This document shows, one piece after another, positions 1 through 8,858 of a stretch of DNA of 29,386 bases. The position numbers were made by a program, and so were the translations under genes. Location of the stretch: the NCBI GenBank assembly GCA_027578815.1, contig JANBTH010000164.1:1-29386 (forward strand). Reading direction: 5' to 3'. The DNA is from Coemansia sp. RSA 1804. Its lineage: Eukaryota > Kickxellomycota > Kickxellomycetes > Kickxellales > Kickxellaceae. The notes beneath the pieces were generated by a model, which did no database searches, was not told the DNA's origin, and was given only the letters and a program-made list of their open reading frames with translations. Within the stretch, counting starts at the first letter, position 1, and each line of letters opens with the position of its first letter.

Positions 1-1
1 T

Positions 2-1009
2 ACGGGATTAACACATCTACATTGCGAATCCAACGATAAGAACGAGTATGTAAATTGGCTATTAGAAAGGTCTGCACCTACCTTGGTGTCGCTCAGGTTT
101 TTAGATGCATACTTGATAAACACAGAGGCATTGGTATTTGATAGCAACAGAAAGCCATTGGTGTATCCACAGCTACAAAGGCTAGAGTTTATCAACTACT
201 CATATGCGTTGCCATTCGAAAGCTACCGTGTGGATAAGAACGCGGCACCATTCCCAGCACTGCGACATCTTAAATGGGCATCAAAGAGTATATTTGACGA
301 CAATACGCTGTTTAGAAAAAATAGCCAGACTTTAGAATACCTGAAGATTGAAATAGATATTTGGTCTGCTGATATTTTGCAAAAACAAATGGTGTTCACA
401 GATAACAAATTCACCAAGTTATCAAACGTATCAATCTACAAAACAGGGCTCATTGTCAATAGGGGAGCTGATACTGTAGACTCTGATGCAATTATGAAAC
501 TTGCGCAAAGCCTTATTGGGCCAGAAACAAAGAACTTTGAGATTAATTTTAAGAAACCCGAAATAATAATGCAATTATTCTCTGCAAGCCCCTACCTAGC
601 AAACATTAGAACGCTTTGTCTAACCGGACTTAAAGGAACACTGTACGATTTACTTGAAATTATAAGACTTTTGCCCAATATGGAGAGGCTTGAGTGTCTT
701 CCGGGAAGAATTGAGTATAAGGATAAGAAGAACAGCGAGAATTTCAAAAAGTTTGTTGATGACTACCACAAGCAGCATTACCCTTTAAGCAACCGTCTCA
801 GACGCTGGGACGCTATGACATATGTTTCAGCATATGCTGAGGTTGCGGCAAATACAGCGCTGGCCCTTGCCATTCTATGTTCTAACTTTGGGTTGGCATG
901 CATCCCACGCGATTACCAAGAAAGCTACAAGGGAAATATTGGAAGGATTATTGAAGACGGTTTCTTCAGTGAGCATATGAGCAGGATACAGCGGCTTTTG
1001 AAATATTGA
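2..1009 (+). CDS. LRR/F-box-like protein, C-terminal part (5' end outside window)
   Basis: The reading frame is open from base 2 to a TGA at 1007-1009, giving about 335 residues. The first potential start inside the frame is only a TTG, so the true start lies left of the window. The protein has irregular leucine-rich repeat-like units (PQLQRLEFIN, PALRHLKWAS, NSQTLEYLKIEI, TKLSNVSIYK, LANIRTLCLTGL, LPNMERLECLPG), followed by a C-terminal region (LSNRLRRWDAMTYVSAY, then an Ala/Leu-rich helix). This is the style of the expanded F-box/LRR-like families of Kickxellalean fungi, which are presumed ubiquitin-ligase substrate adaptors. No F-box is visible here; it would sit near the missing N terminus. 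Codon use is AT-rich, unlike the conserved genes to the right. Function is inferred only from repeat architecture. Confidence 0.7.
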   Translation, partial: TGLTHLHCESNDKNEYVNWLLERSAPTLVSLRFLDAYLINTEALVFDSNRKPLVYPQLQRLEFINYSYALPFESYRVDKNAAPFPALRHLKWASKSIFDDNTLFRKNSQTLEYLKIEIDIWSADILQKQMVFTDNKFTKLSNVSIYKTGLIVNRGADTVDSDAIMKLAQSLIGPETKNFEINFKKPEIIMQLFSASPYLANIRTLCLTGLKGTLYDLLEIIRLLPNMERLECLPGRIEYKDKKNSENFKKFVDDYHKQHYPLSNRLRRWDAMTYVSAYAEVAANTALALAILCSNFGLACIPRDYQESYKGNIGRIIEDGFFSEHMSRIQRLLKY

Positions 1010-2274
1010 ATGAGTTCTTAAGGTCCATGGCAGAATCAGATCACAGCATACAACCAGTATAGAGCAAAGAGATCGAGCAGGCTGACTGAAGGAAGGGAAA
1101 CATCCATCATCAATCATCGGGTGCAATGTGATGCACTTTGTTTTAGCTTCTATTTGAAAGTGATACATTTTATACCAGAGTTATAAATAAAATGAATAAG
1201 TTGAAATGAAAATAATGATAATTATTGTGCCTATGATGGACAGGCAACTGAGGAATGCAGATAATGGCTTGAGTTTGGCATGTCTGGATTAAATGTTTGA
1301 ATATATTTGCCAAACTGCCAGCCCATGAAGGGTTGGCGCGTTGGGGATATCCTGGTGCCAATCTGTAAGACCGTACATGATCCTCTCAGGCGCGAGATAT
1401 TATGCTGTTTATAGAATGTCCGACTATCTTCTAGGAAGCAGGGTGCCAGTGTCTCCTCGTGTTTGCGACTGTGTGGGGAGTTTCTTTTGTTTTTGATTTG
1501 CACCACTGTTTTGATGATGGATCATCATGAGGTCAGGGGTTTCTTCTTAGAAAAGCGGAGAGGTTTTTGTGAAAGAACCGAGTGGTAAAGAAGATGAAGA
1601 AAAAGGCCAATAGAATGGTGGCGGATACACCACAATGCCACTATTCGACAAGAACCGAATCAATAGGAACAATAAAGGAACACCTGAAAGCGGTTGGTTG
1701 GCTGGGGGCTTTGGATATTGGCCAGAGCCAAATCGGCAGAAAAGACCCACGCCCTTGTATCTCTGCTCAATTGCATCACCTATCCGTCTGGGACCGTTGG
1801 GGAAGAATGGAAATGATTTGAAAAATAAACAGAAAAGATTCGCAATGCATATCGCATGGCATGCATTCAATGAGAGTCTGTTGATAAGCGTACGCTCATG
1901 AGGTTGCCTGTTTTCCCTGGTCATAAAGCTGTTTTGGATGCAACAGTATTGTTTTTTTGAGTTTTCTTGGATGTCTTGTATGGAGGTTTTTCAGGTTTTT
2001 ATTATCCTATCCGTTTGGTCTCTTGATTTTTTCACTTGAATTTTCTTGTTTTATTTTCTTTTCAGAGGGGTGATTTCTTTCCTTCTTCCCTGTCCTATAT
2101 CTGTTCGTTTTCGTCTTCTTTTATCCACCCCCTAAAAGCTTTCTAAATTCTCATGCGCTGACGCTATCCCTTGCTCCCTTCTTCCCCGCTCCTATCCTCT
2201 TCCCCTTTCTCTCATTCATTGTTCCTTCTTGATCCAGCAACCACTTGCTCGGACAGGCAAGTACAAAAACATAG
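1010..2274. other. Intergenic region, no supported gene; pyrimidine-rich leader
   Basis: No convincing gene is visible. Open frames at 1635-1901 (+, 88 codons from ATG) and 1547-1924 (-) overlap each other, have no family features I recognise, and are probably chance. From about 1950 to 2230 the plus strand is strongly T/C-rich, as is common in fungal promoters and 5' leaders, and it leads directly into the NXPE-like gene. A short inverted repeat (AATGCAT ... ATGCATT) lies near 1844-1867. Confidence 0.5.
1186..1191 (+). terminator. Candidate polyadenylation signal AATAAA
   Basis: An AATAAA hexamer lies about 180 bases after the stop of the left-edge gene, in an AT-rich context followed by T-rich and A-rich sequence. 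Fungal poly(A) signals are degenerate, so this is only a plausible 3' end element. Confidence 0.3.
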
Positions 2275-4038
2275 ATGATATACAGACCGAGCATGTTCAG
2301 TCTGAGACGATGCAACAGAGTGGGATTTATAGCGCTTGTGGTGGTGGCGGTTCTCCTGATCACAGCACTCTCAGCACCGCCTGGCAGAGGGCCACCACAT
2401 CCGCCTCCTCCGCCGCCATTAATGCAGCCTCCGCCTCCACCACCACCTCATCATCACCCCTCGTTAGACAGCAACACAAAAGCCAACACCAACACTAACT
2501 CTAACCTGTCGTGGCTGCAGTCGTGGTTTTCTCGGCCAGTCCGGCGCAAGTGTGCAGACATCGCAGTGCCGGCGGACTACTGGGCGCTGGAGGAGGCGAT
2601 GTCGCATCCGTTTGTGGATATTCAGCAGACAGGGCCGATCTCGCTGGGCGAAACCGTATGCGTACGCGTGGTGGTGCCGGCACCAAAGGCGCGGGTATCG
2701 GTGCTTTATACGCCGTTCCCGGGGAAGCCGTGGGACAGTGTGCAGCTGGATCTTGTGGGCAACATCACGGGAGTCAGCGTCCCGGTGCGGCTGCGAGCGG
2801 TGGAGGACTACCGCAACTCGCTCCGTGACAGCGCTCACGTGTACGAGGCCGATGTGCCGCTGCGTGATGCGGATGCCTTTGTGCCACAGGGAGTGCTAGA
2901 GTACCGCGACGCAAAGTGGAACCCGGAGGACGGACTGCCACCAGTGGTATATGCACCCGAGGCGCTGCAGGTCTCGGATGGGCTGGTGGTGCAGGTTGTG
3001 GATTCGGACCAGAACAACCGGCTCAGCCTGGCGCAGCATCTGTCGCTGCCGCTGTGCACTGAGGCTAACCCGGAGGGACGGTGGCTCAATGCAACTGAAA
3101 TTCCGTTTGACACATCGACGCTTATGCCGCCCGACCACCACGGCCGCATCTGGGTGCCGTATACGTGTCGGATGCAGCGGTACAGCTACCAGGACTTTAC
3201 CAAATGTCTTATACAAAAGTACCCGATCTTGCACATGTACGGCGACTCGAACACGCGGCGGATGCTGAAGAAGCTGACGACGCTTGGCGAGTGGTGCAGC
3301 ACGGAAGAGTCGCATACCACGCATCCGTGTCTGTGCGAGGACTACGGGGATCGTTTTGAGCGGTTCCAAGTGTCTCGCGAAGAGGTAGTCATCGACATGG
3401 ATCCGATAACCGGTGGAAACTCGCCTACAGGCAACTTCAGCAAAGCAATGGCGCCGCCCAACAAGTCGCGCATCTACTTCCGCCGCTGGGGCGGACTGAC
3501 GGCGCGCAACGCAATGCCGTGGTCGCGCTCGTTCGACGCCGGCGTACAGCACTTCTTTGGCACGCCGCAGGTAGCTATCATCTCGCTGACAAACTGGGAC
3601 GCTGCCTTCTCGACCCGCGCATACTTTGCCGCTCAGCTGGACCGTCTTGTGGCATTGGTGGAGAAGAGCTATGGGCCCCAGACCGAAATCATCCTGCGCA
3701 CGGGCCAGCACTACTGCTGCCGTTACGACAATTCCAGAACGCGTCGGCAGTACTCTCGGCTGCGCAACCAGAGCTTTGACAGCTACATTGCCGATGTTTT
3801 CCGGGAGCGGCTGGGCGACAGGCGTAGAATCTCGGTGTGGGATGTTGCAACGCTGATGGAAACGCAGCCGCTTGAGATACGCAGTGAGCTGCCGTTCTGT
3901 CCGTCCAACCACGCGCGCGCCGAGATTATTGACATTGAGAACCATCTGCTGTTCAACCGCCTCTGCAACCCGGCAGATGGCGCAGAGCAGAGAGACACCA
4001 CAAACTCTATATTGACAGAAGACGAATCAAATGAATAA
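2275..4038 (+). CDS. NXPE/PC-esterase-like type II membrane protein
   Basis: 587 residues. One hydrophobic segment at about residues 17-34 follows a short basic N terminus, so this is probably a signal anchor (type II topology, Golgi or surface). A proline/histidine-rich stem follows (about 35-62). A beta-rich region at about 120-240 resembles the Ig-like/filamin-like domain that precedes the NXPE C-terminal domain. Next comes ILHMYGDSNTRRM with the GDSN nucleophile motif at 323-326 (Ser325 expected catalytic). The C-terminal CPSNHARAEIIDIENH segment (about 542-557) could supply the Asp/His pair. Five N-glycosylation sequons (163, 272, 387, 396, 498) fit luminal exposure. Family members act on glycans or related acyl esters, but the substrate is unknown here. 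Start is the ATG at 2275; a second ATG six codons later would keep the anchor. Its 3' end converges closely on the transporter gene. Confidence 0.65.
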   Translation: MIYRPSMFSLRRCNRVGFIALVVVAVLLITALSAPPGRGPPHPPPPPPLMQPPPPPPPHHHPSLDSNTKANTNTNSNLSWLQSWFSRPVRRKCADIAVPADYWALEEAMSHPFVDIQQTGPISLGETVCVRVVVPAPKARVSVLYTPFPGKPWDSVQLDLVGNITGVSVPVRLRAVEDYRNSLRDSAHVYEADVPLRDADAFVPQGVLEYRDAKWNPEDGLPPVVYAPEALQVSDGLVVQVVDSDQNNRLSLAQHLSLPLCTEANPEGRWLNATEIPFDTSTLMPPDHHGRIWVPYTCRMQRYSYQDFTKCLIQKYPILHMYGDSNTRRMLKKLTTLGEWCSTEESHTTHPCLCEDYGDRFERFQVSREEVVIDMDPITGGNSPTGNFSKAMAPPNKSRIYFRRWGGLTARNAMPWSRSFDAGVQHFFGTPQVAIISLTNWDAAFSTRAYFAAQLDRLVALVEKSYGPQTEIILRTGQHYCCRYDNSRTRRQYSRLRNQSFDSYIADVFRERLGDRRRISVWDVATLMETQPLEIRSELPFCPSNHARAEIIDIENHLLFNRLCNPADGAEQRDTTNSILTEDESNE

Positions 4039-4051
4039 TTAAATTAATGAT

Positions 4052-5536
4052 CTAGTCGTTAGGAGTGACGCACTTGCGTTTGACGGGCCAGACGCGGTGG
4101 ATGCCAACCGAGTGGACGGCCACGAGTTCGGCAACGTCGCCATCCTTGGTCTCGGGCAGAAACAGCAGCAGGAAGACAAAGGCAGCGGCGTTGGTAGCGG
4201 CGAATATGAGAAATGTGTAGCCACCGGTGAGCGACAGCAGCGGCGCAAATGCCAGACCCACGATGAAGATGCCCAGATAGCACACGCTGTTGTTGACAGC
4301 CATGACGGCGGCCGAAGCGTATGTTGGCGTCAGCTCGTTTGGAATTGCCCACGGCAGCGGGCCTGGCCCGATAAAGAAGATTATAAAGTACAGAAACACG
4401 GCGCCAACCGCCAGACGCGGAGCCGCTGCCAGGTTGCCTGCTGCCACCAGCACGCTGAAGACAGCCATTCCGCCGTGGCCAGCCAGCAGCAATGGGCGCC
4501 GTCCCCAGTAGCCGGCCAGAAACATGCCACCCAATGTGGCTGCTGCGCCTGCAGCCATCAGAACCACCGACAGCTCCTGCGGAACCGTCGGCTTGCTCAC
4601 ATCGCGCGCTGCATCGGAGGTAGACGAGATGCTGGAGAACAGCGTGGTTGAGAAGAAGCCGATGGAGCTGATTCCGCTGGCCTGCTGGAAGAACATCAGT
4701 CCGACGGCCACCAGCAGCTGGTGCCGCAGGTTGTCTGGCGTCCGGCCACATAGCAGCTCTACCACCGACACCGTGCGACTCGAGCCACCATCGCTTGCTG
4801 CCATCGTGATTAGATCCAGCTCCTCGGTTACGTCGGCGCCGCTGCGCAGCCGCACCAGTGCTGCCTCCGCCTGCGCGGCGCGGCCATTCATGCCCAGCCA
4901 CCGAGGCGACTCCACGCACAGACACATCAGCGCCATGCTGACGATGCACAGCATCCCGGTGACACCGAACAGCACGCGCCAGAGCGGCGGCTCGAGCGCA
5001 GCCAGCGACAGAGCAAAGGCAAGCAGCATGCCGGTGCTCACAGCCATCTGCGTCATGCTAGCCAGCGAGGTGCGAGCGCGTGGTGTGGTTATCTCCACCA
5101 CATACGTTGTGAATGTGCCGTTGGCTGCGCCCTGCGCAATGCCTGCCGCCACGCGCCCAACCATCACCATTGCAATGTTGGCCGACAGCGCAAGCACCAC
5201 CGATGCGCCCAGCCCAACCACGTTCGAGTAGAGCAGCACCCACCGCCGGCCGTACTTGTTTGAAAACCTCGTGCTTGACAGCGCTCCGCACAATGCGCCC
5301 AGCGCGTACGCTCCAACGGCCACGCCCCACACAATGTCGCTTGCCGGGATGCACGACGGCAGGCCGCCGATGCTGCGCTGTGGCCCGCCCAGACACTTGG
5401 TTATGATGTCGCCTGCGATGTTGGTCACCGCCAGGTTCCATCCCGAGTTGATTGAGCTGGCCGACGCCGCAATCACGCAGAACAGCTGGTACCTGGTTAT
5501 CCCAAGATCCTGCGACTTTACTCGCTCCTTGGACAT
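4052..5536 (-). CDS. MFS sugar-porter family transporter
   Basis: 494 residues, the usual length of a 12-helix sugar porter (SLC2/HXT type). Hallmarks appear in order: NKYGRRW after TM2 (94-100), GRVAAGIAQG in TM4 (127-136), ESPRWL after TM6 (209-214), QQASGISSIGFFS in TM7 (284-296), GYWGRRPLL after TM8 (342-350), GPGPLPW in TM10 (390-396) and LPETKDG after TM12 (460-466). The TM7 motif differs from the classical QQxSGIN...YY: the Asn is Ser290 and the Tyr pair is Phe-Phe. In characterised hexose carriers that Asn contacts sugar, so the substrate may not be a standard hexose. The start ATG is preceded by an AT-rich leader. The gene diverges from epsilon-COP across about 1.3 kb and converges with the NXPE-like gene. 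Confidence 0.85.
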   Translation of the reverse strand: MSKERVKSQDLGITRYQLFCVIAASASSINSGWNLAVTNIAGDIITKCLGGPQRSIGGLPSCIPASDIVWGVAVGAYALGALCGALSSTRFSNKYGRRWVLLYSNVVGLGASVVLALSANIAMVMVGRVAAGIAQGAANGTFTTYVVEITTPRARTSLASMTQMAVSTGMLLAFALSLAALEPPLWRVLFGVTGMLCIVSMALMCLCVESPRWLGMNGRAAQAEAALVRLRSGADVTEELDLITMAASDGGSSRTVSVVELLCGRTPDNLRHQLLVAVGLMFFQQASGISSIGFFSTTLFSSISSTSDAARDVSKPTVPQELSVVLMAAGAAATLGGMFLAGYWGRRPLLLAGHGGMAVFSVLVAAGNLAAAPRLAVGAVFLYFIIFFIGPGPLPWAIPNELTPTYASAAVMAVNNSVCYLGIFIVGLAFAPLLSLTGGYTFLIFAATNAAAFVFLLLFLPETKDGDVAELVAVHSVGIHRVWPVKRKCVTPND

Positions 5537-6826
5537 CTCTGGTTATTGTTTTTGTTTCTAGTAAATATGTGTGGGTGCGTGTATCTGTAACTATGTTTAT
5601 GTGGCAAATGATAACGGCTTTCTCAGGACTGCCGAGAATAGAACGAACAAAAAAATAAATAAGAAAGCGAGTCGAAGGATCAATTACATGTTGCCCTCCT
5701 CTTTATAGTTAGCTGTAAAACTTCGTTCCTAGTTCCCTCCTCCATTGATTCATGTGCTTGCTACCATTTACTACTTGCAACATGCCACAAAAAAACACCA
5801 ATTTCCATACACTAGACATGAGAGATGAGGGAGCCCATGTGAAAATCATACTCGTGTGCTATTTTATCTATTTTCTCCGAGTTATTAAAATTTTCATTTT
5901 TCTTCTGAAATATCCATTGTACACATATAAGCAAACAAACAACGCAGCAAAAAGGTAAACCAAAAAAAAAAGAAAAAACCTTTTATATTCTACACATAGT
6001 AAACAATATACTTTTTTCCCCACTACCCATTCTTTTCTCGTACAAGAATGCTAACTGCATTTAAATTATTACTCGTGCATATTGCATTGTTGTTTATTCT
6101 CACTTTGGAACGAAAAGTAGGAGAATGACAATAAAAGGTTATCATGTGTGTAAGGAGGGGATACTAATGTATTGATGATGAGTTATTTTTTTCTACATAT
6201 TGCAAAACAAGGAGCGGGAGCAAGGGATACATGAAAAATAGAAAAAGGAAAAAGCGAACTCGGGGGTTATGTTACAAAAAAAGAAATTTCTGGTGGACAA
6301 TTGCCTGGCTTGCCCGGTTTCTCTGTAACATCTCATCCATTTGTACGTTCGACTCTTTTAATTTTTTACGGAAATAAAAACAATACATTGTCTAATGACG
6401 CCTTTATGCCATGCAAAATAAACACATACAAACGCGATAACATAAACCAATATTCTCCTATGTTTTTAACTTTCTTATTTTCTGAAATACATGCAATGCT
6501 ATCTAGCTACATATACGCGAGAGTGGCACGGATACAAATTATTATGTTATTGTTTTTCTTGTATTGCCAACAAAAGAACGGTCGGAATGAGATAGTTTCC
6601 ATGAAATTTTGTCGGACATACTGGATCCCGATCAAGCGATCAAAGAATCCCAAATCAACTACTAGCTCTCCCAACTTCGAATCTCCGTCCAATTCCCAGT
6701 CGTTGCTGCTATTGTTGTTATTGTTGTTGCTTTTCCTTTCCTCGTCTTTCACTACAAAATTCAAATTCGCCAGTTCTTTTTTGTTATTATAATACCACTC
6801 TTCCACATCTCCAAAAATAGCAAAGG
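5537..6826. promoter_or_regulatory. Divergent intergenic region between transporter and epsilon-COP genes
   Basis: About 1.3 kb of AT-rich DNA that must hold the promoters of both flanking divergent genes. It contains homopolymeric A/T tracts and ends in a T/C-rich leader with a TTG/CTG trinucleotide run just before the epsilon-COP start. Open frames at 5752-5958 and 6301-6792 (the latter from TTG only) look like chance. I could not pick out a confident TATA box. Confidence 0.5.
6701..6732 (+). repeat. TTG/CTG trinucleotide run in the epsilon-COP 5' leader
   Basis: An imperfect run of TTG, CTG and TTA triplets, about 95 bases before the epsilon-COP ATG. It is a short microsatellite in the probable 5' UTR. 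Confidence 0.6.
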
Positions 6827-7804
6827 ATGAGCGAGCTTGTTGACACCTTTTACACCGCGCGCAATCTGCTGTACCTGGGCGCCTACTCGCAAGCGCTGGC
6901 CAATCTGTCCGCCCTGACCCATCTGGACAGCGATCAGGAGCTCGAGAAACAGGCGCTTCAGTACCGCGCATACATTGGACAGAAAAAGTACGCCAAAGTA
7001 CTTGATGCGCTGCCGGCGGGCACATCGTCATCGCCGCCTCTATTGCAGGCTCTTCGCCTGCTGGCACAGGGCCTTGCTGACCAGCAACAGAACAACCGCG
7101 GCGGCGGTAAGGGCGCTGTTGTTGTGGAGGAGGTGGAGAAACTCGTTTCCGCCCCCAACAGCAACACCAGTCTAACGGACCCGACGTTTGCGGTGGTTGC
7201 GGCGCAAGTGCTTGCCAATACCGGCGGCAGCGAGCAGCAGGAGGCGGCGCTGAAGATGCTGGCGGCGCATCCGCGGAACCTGGAATGCGTGGCGCTGACG
7301 GTCGCGATATTCGTGCGGATCAACCGCGCGGATCTGGCGCAGAAGCTGATGGCCCGCGTGCGGTCGTGGGCCGAGGACTCTCCGCTTGCGCAGTTGGCCG
7401 AGGCGTGGGCCGCGATTAACAGCGGAGGCGACGAGTCCGGCGGCTCTGGAAAGTATGCCGACGCCTACTATATATTCGACGAGCTTGCGCAGGCGTCGTC
7501 GGTGTCCACTCCCCTGCTGCTCAATGCGCGGGCGGCGGCCAAGATGCATCTGGCCCAGTATAGCGAGGCATCCGAGTTGCTCCAGGAGGCCCTGCTGCTG
7601 GATGCCAGTGACCCCGATACGCTGGCCAACTCTGCTGTTTGCGCCAGCTTTGTGGGTGCTGACGCTGCGGCGGAGAATGGTAGGGAAAAGTACCTGGCAC
7701 TGCTCAGGGATGCGGATCCCGCGCATCCGTTCATCCGTGATCTGGACGCGAAGAGCGCAGAGTTTGACGTCTTGGCTGCAAAGTACGCCAAGGTTTCAAA
7801 TTAA
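6827..7804 (+). CDS. SEC28: Coatomer subunit epsilon (epsilon-COP)
   Basis: 325 residues, close to family members of about 300. The opening MSELVDTFYTARNLLYLGAYSQALA is typical of epsilon-COP: an N-terminal helix pair beginning a TPR-like alpha-solenoid. Helical repeats continue through LEKQALQYRAYIGQKKYAKVLDAL, then ECVALTVAIFVRINRADLAQKLM, ADAYYIFDELAQ, LLLNARAAAKMHLAQYSEASELLQEALLLDASDPDTLANSAVCA, and a tail ending in HPFIRDL...FDVLAAKYAKV. In COPI the subunit binds the C-terminal part of alpha-COP and stabilises the coat for Golgi-to-ER retrograde traffic. The extra length comes from a Gln/Asn/Gly-rich loop at about residues 88-100. The ATG at 6827 is preceded by a CT-rich leader. No intron is needed. 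Confidence 0.92.
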   Translation: MSELVDTFYTARNLLYLGAYSQALANLSALTHLDSDQELEKQALQYRAYIGQKKYAKVLDALPAGTSSSPPLLQALRLLAQGLADQQQNNRGGGKGAVVVEEVEKLVSAPNSNTSLTDPTFAVVAAQVLANTGGSEQQEAALKMLAAHPRNLECVALTVAIFVRINRADLAQKLMARVRSWAEDSPLAQLAEAWAAINSGGDESGGSGKYADAYYIFDELAQASSVSTPLLLNARAAAKMHLAQYSEASELLQEALLLDASDPDTLANSAVCASFVGADAAAENGREKYLALLRDADPAHPFIRDLDAKSAEFDVLAAKYAKVSN

Positions 7805-8069
7805 TTATATGAAAATAGCTATTACCATTAAACCAAAAATAATGTCAGCTTGCTTTATCGTGGTGGTTTTTCCTTCTCTTCATTTCTAATATCAATTTCT
7901 GTATCTCAAGCCAACATTGTGCACCAGAAAACATGAAGACTTTGAAGTTAAGGTCTACAGTGATTGTGATTCGGTTCTGAACCATCCACAGTTACTAAAA
8001 CCCTGACAAAAAGATTCTGCATAGATCATACATAGTATTTCTTTACAGTAACCAACGTTGTACAATATA
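7805..8069. other. 3' intergenic spacer after epsilon-COP
   Basis: AT-rich sequence between the convergent ends of epsilon-COP and the broken small ORF on the opposite strand. No further feature was recognised. Confidence 0.5.
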
Positions 8070-8414
8070 TTACAGGTTTAGCTTGTGGATTTCTAATACT
8101 ATTGCAAAGTAAGCTGGAAACAACAAATGTCGTTTTTGTGTAAATTGATGTATTACAAAATCTGTCACAACATACTATATAGATATTGAAAAATTATTTT
8201 GTCTTGTTCCGGTAGATTTTATATAACATTTCACATATGCTGTTGCAAGACTATTCCCTATATTATATTCTTTAGCAGTTTGATCACTTAATGTTGTTAT
8301 TGCATTACTTTTTGCCTTTTCCAAATCATTCCCATTCACTTTAACAGAAAAATTCTTTTTTCTATTTGGAGTAGATATGTGCCTTTCTGCTGCTACATAC
8401 TCTGCCTCTACCAT
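8070..8414 (-). pseudogene. Small ORF with in-frame TAG; faint dynein LC8-like pattern
   Basis: From an ATG (8414-8412) a 79-codon frame ends at TAG (8177-8175), and the same frame stays open for 34 more codons to TAA at 8072-8070. Composition looks protein-like rather than random AT. The residues ND followed later by EYNIGNSLATAYVK line up with the two helices of LC8 dynein light chain (ADM...KYNIEKDIAAYIKK). After the stop, FVIHQ, KRHLLF and AIVLEIHK line up with the LC8 strands YVTHE, KHFIYF and VAILLFK at nearly correct spacing. Identity is low, and LC8's WHC and GNFGS signatures are absent. The TAG is also the first base of GTATGT, a good fungal 5' splice site, so a spliced gene is an alternative. 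Real gene, decayed copy and coincidence all remain possible. Confidence 0.3.
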
Positions 8415-8585
8415 TTTGAAGTTTGAGAAAAAAGATAAAGACGAATTTGTAAAAAAAAAATATGCAAAGAGTGATATTCAGTAGAAAACATGTCTCAAAT
8501 ACTGCAAAATATTTATAATAGAGGCGAATAGAGCACTCTCTAATACAGTAGATAATGAAGCACTTGCTTGAGCAACCTACCTAGC

Positions 8586-8675
8586 TTTTCATTTTCATTT
8601 CCATTTTCATTTCCATTTCCATTTCCATTTCTATGTCTATTTCAGCTTCGGTTCCTATTTCTATTTCAGTTTCTG
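8586..8675 (+). repeat. Degenerate hexamer repeat (CATTTC/CCATTT-like)
   Basis: Tandem units alternating CATTTT, CATTTC and CCATTT run for about 50 bases and then decay into CTATTTC/AGTTTC variants. The strand asymmetry is strong: pyrimidine on plus, purine on minus. The tract lies downstream of the GCN2 stop on the minus strand and upstream of the broken LC8-like ORF. Confidence 0.8.
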
Positions 8676-8838
8676 TGTAAATAAATCCTGTTTATCATTC
8701 TGTTAAAGATGATATGCTTGGCTACTAGTATCATACTACAGACTTGTTGAATGGGAATATTTTTGCCATTCAATAAGAAAAAAAGAAGAATCCCCAATGT
8801 CCACCTTGCCGCCAGGTCCATTCTCGCTGTCTATAGGC

Positions 8839-8858
8839 GTGAGATGCGGGCATCTCAC
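8839..8858 (-). terminator. Perfect inverted repeat across the GCN2 stop codon
   Basis: GTGAGATGC and GCATCTCAC form 9-base arms separated by two bases. In RNA this would fold as an 8-bp stem with a four-base loop. The GCN2 TGA (8857-8855) lies inside one arm. It could act in termination, 3' end formation or mRNA stability, but it may be coincidental. Confidence 0.35.

Noticed and set aside
1231..1506. 91-codon frame on the minus strand with fairly protein-like composition.
   Set aside because: It starts only with GTG, and an in-frame stop lies just upstream without an ATG. A eukaryotic gene would need an unseen exon.
1547..1924. Overlapping open frames on both strands (125 codons minus, 88 codons plus).
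   Set aside because: They overlap in opposite directions, lack recognisable domains, and the longer one has a low-complexity Pro/Phe/Ser composition. No evidence selects either.
2896..3945. 349-codon frame on the minus strand opposite the NXPE-like gene.
   Set aside because: It is a shadow of a GC-rich gene: Arg/Val/His-rich with no domain, while the plus frame carries GDSN and a signal anchor.
4059..4949. 296-codon frame on the minus strand overlapping the transporter in another frame.
   Set aside because: It is a frame shadow with Arg/Gly/Ala-biased composition; the transporter frame has all family motifs.
6301..6792. 163-codon frame upstream of epsilon-COP.
   Set aside because: It starts with TTG, ends in a poly-Leu stretch encoded by a trinucleotide repeat, and lies in the leader region.
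8386..8414. The N terminus of the small ORF (EAEYVAA) resembles the TEAEY motif of Copia RNase H.
   Set aside because: The following residues do not match RNase H, and no other retroelement motif, LTR or target-site duplication is nearby.
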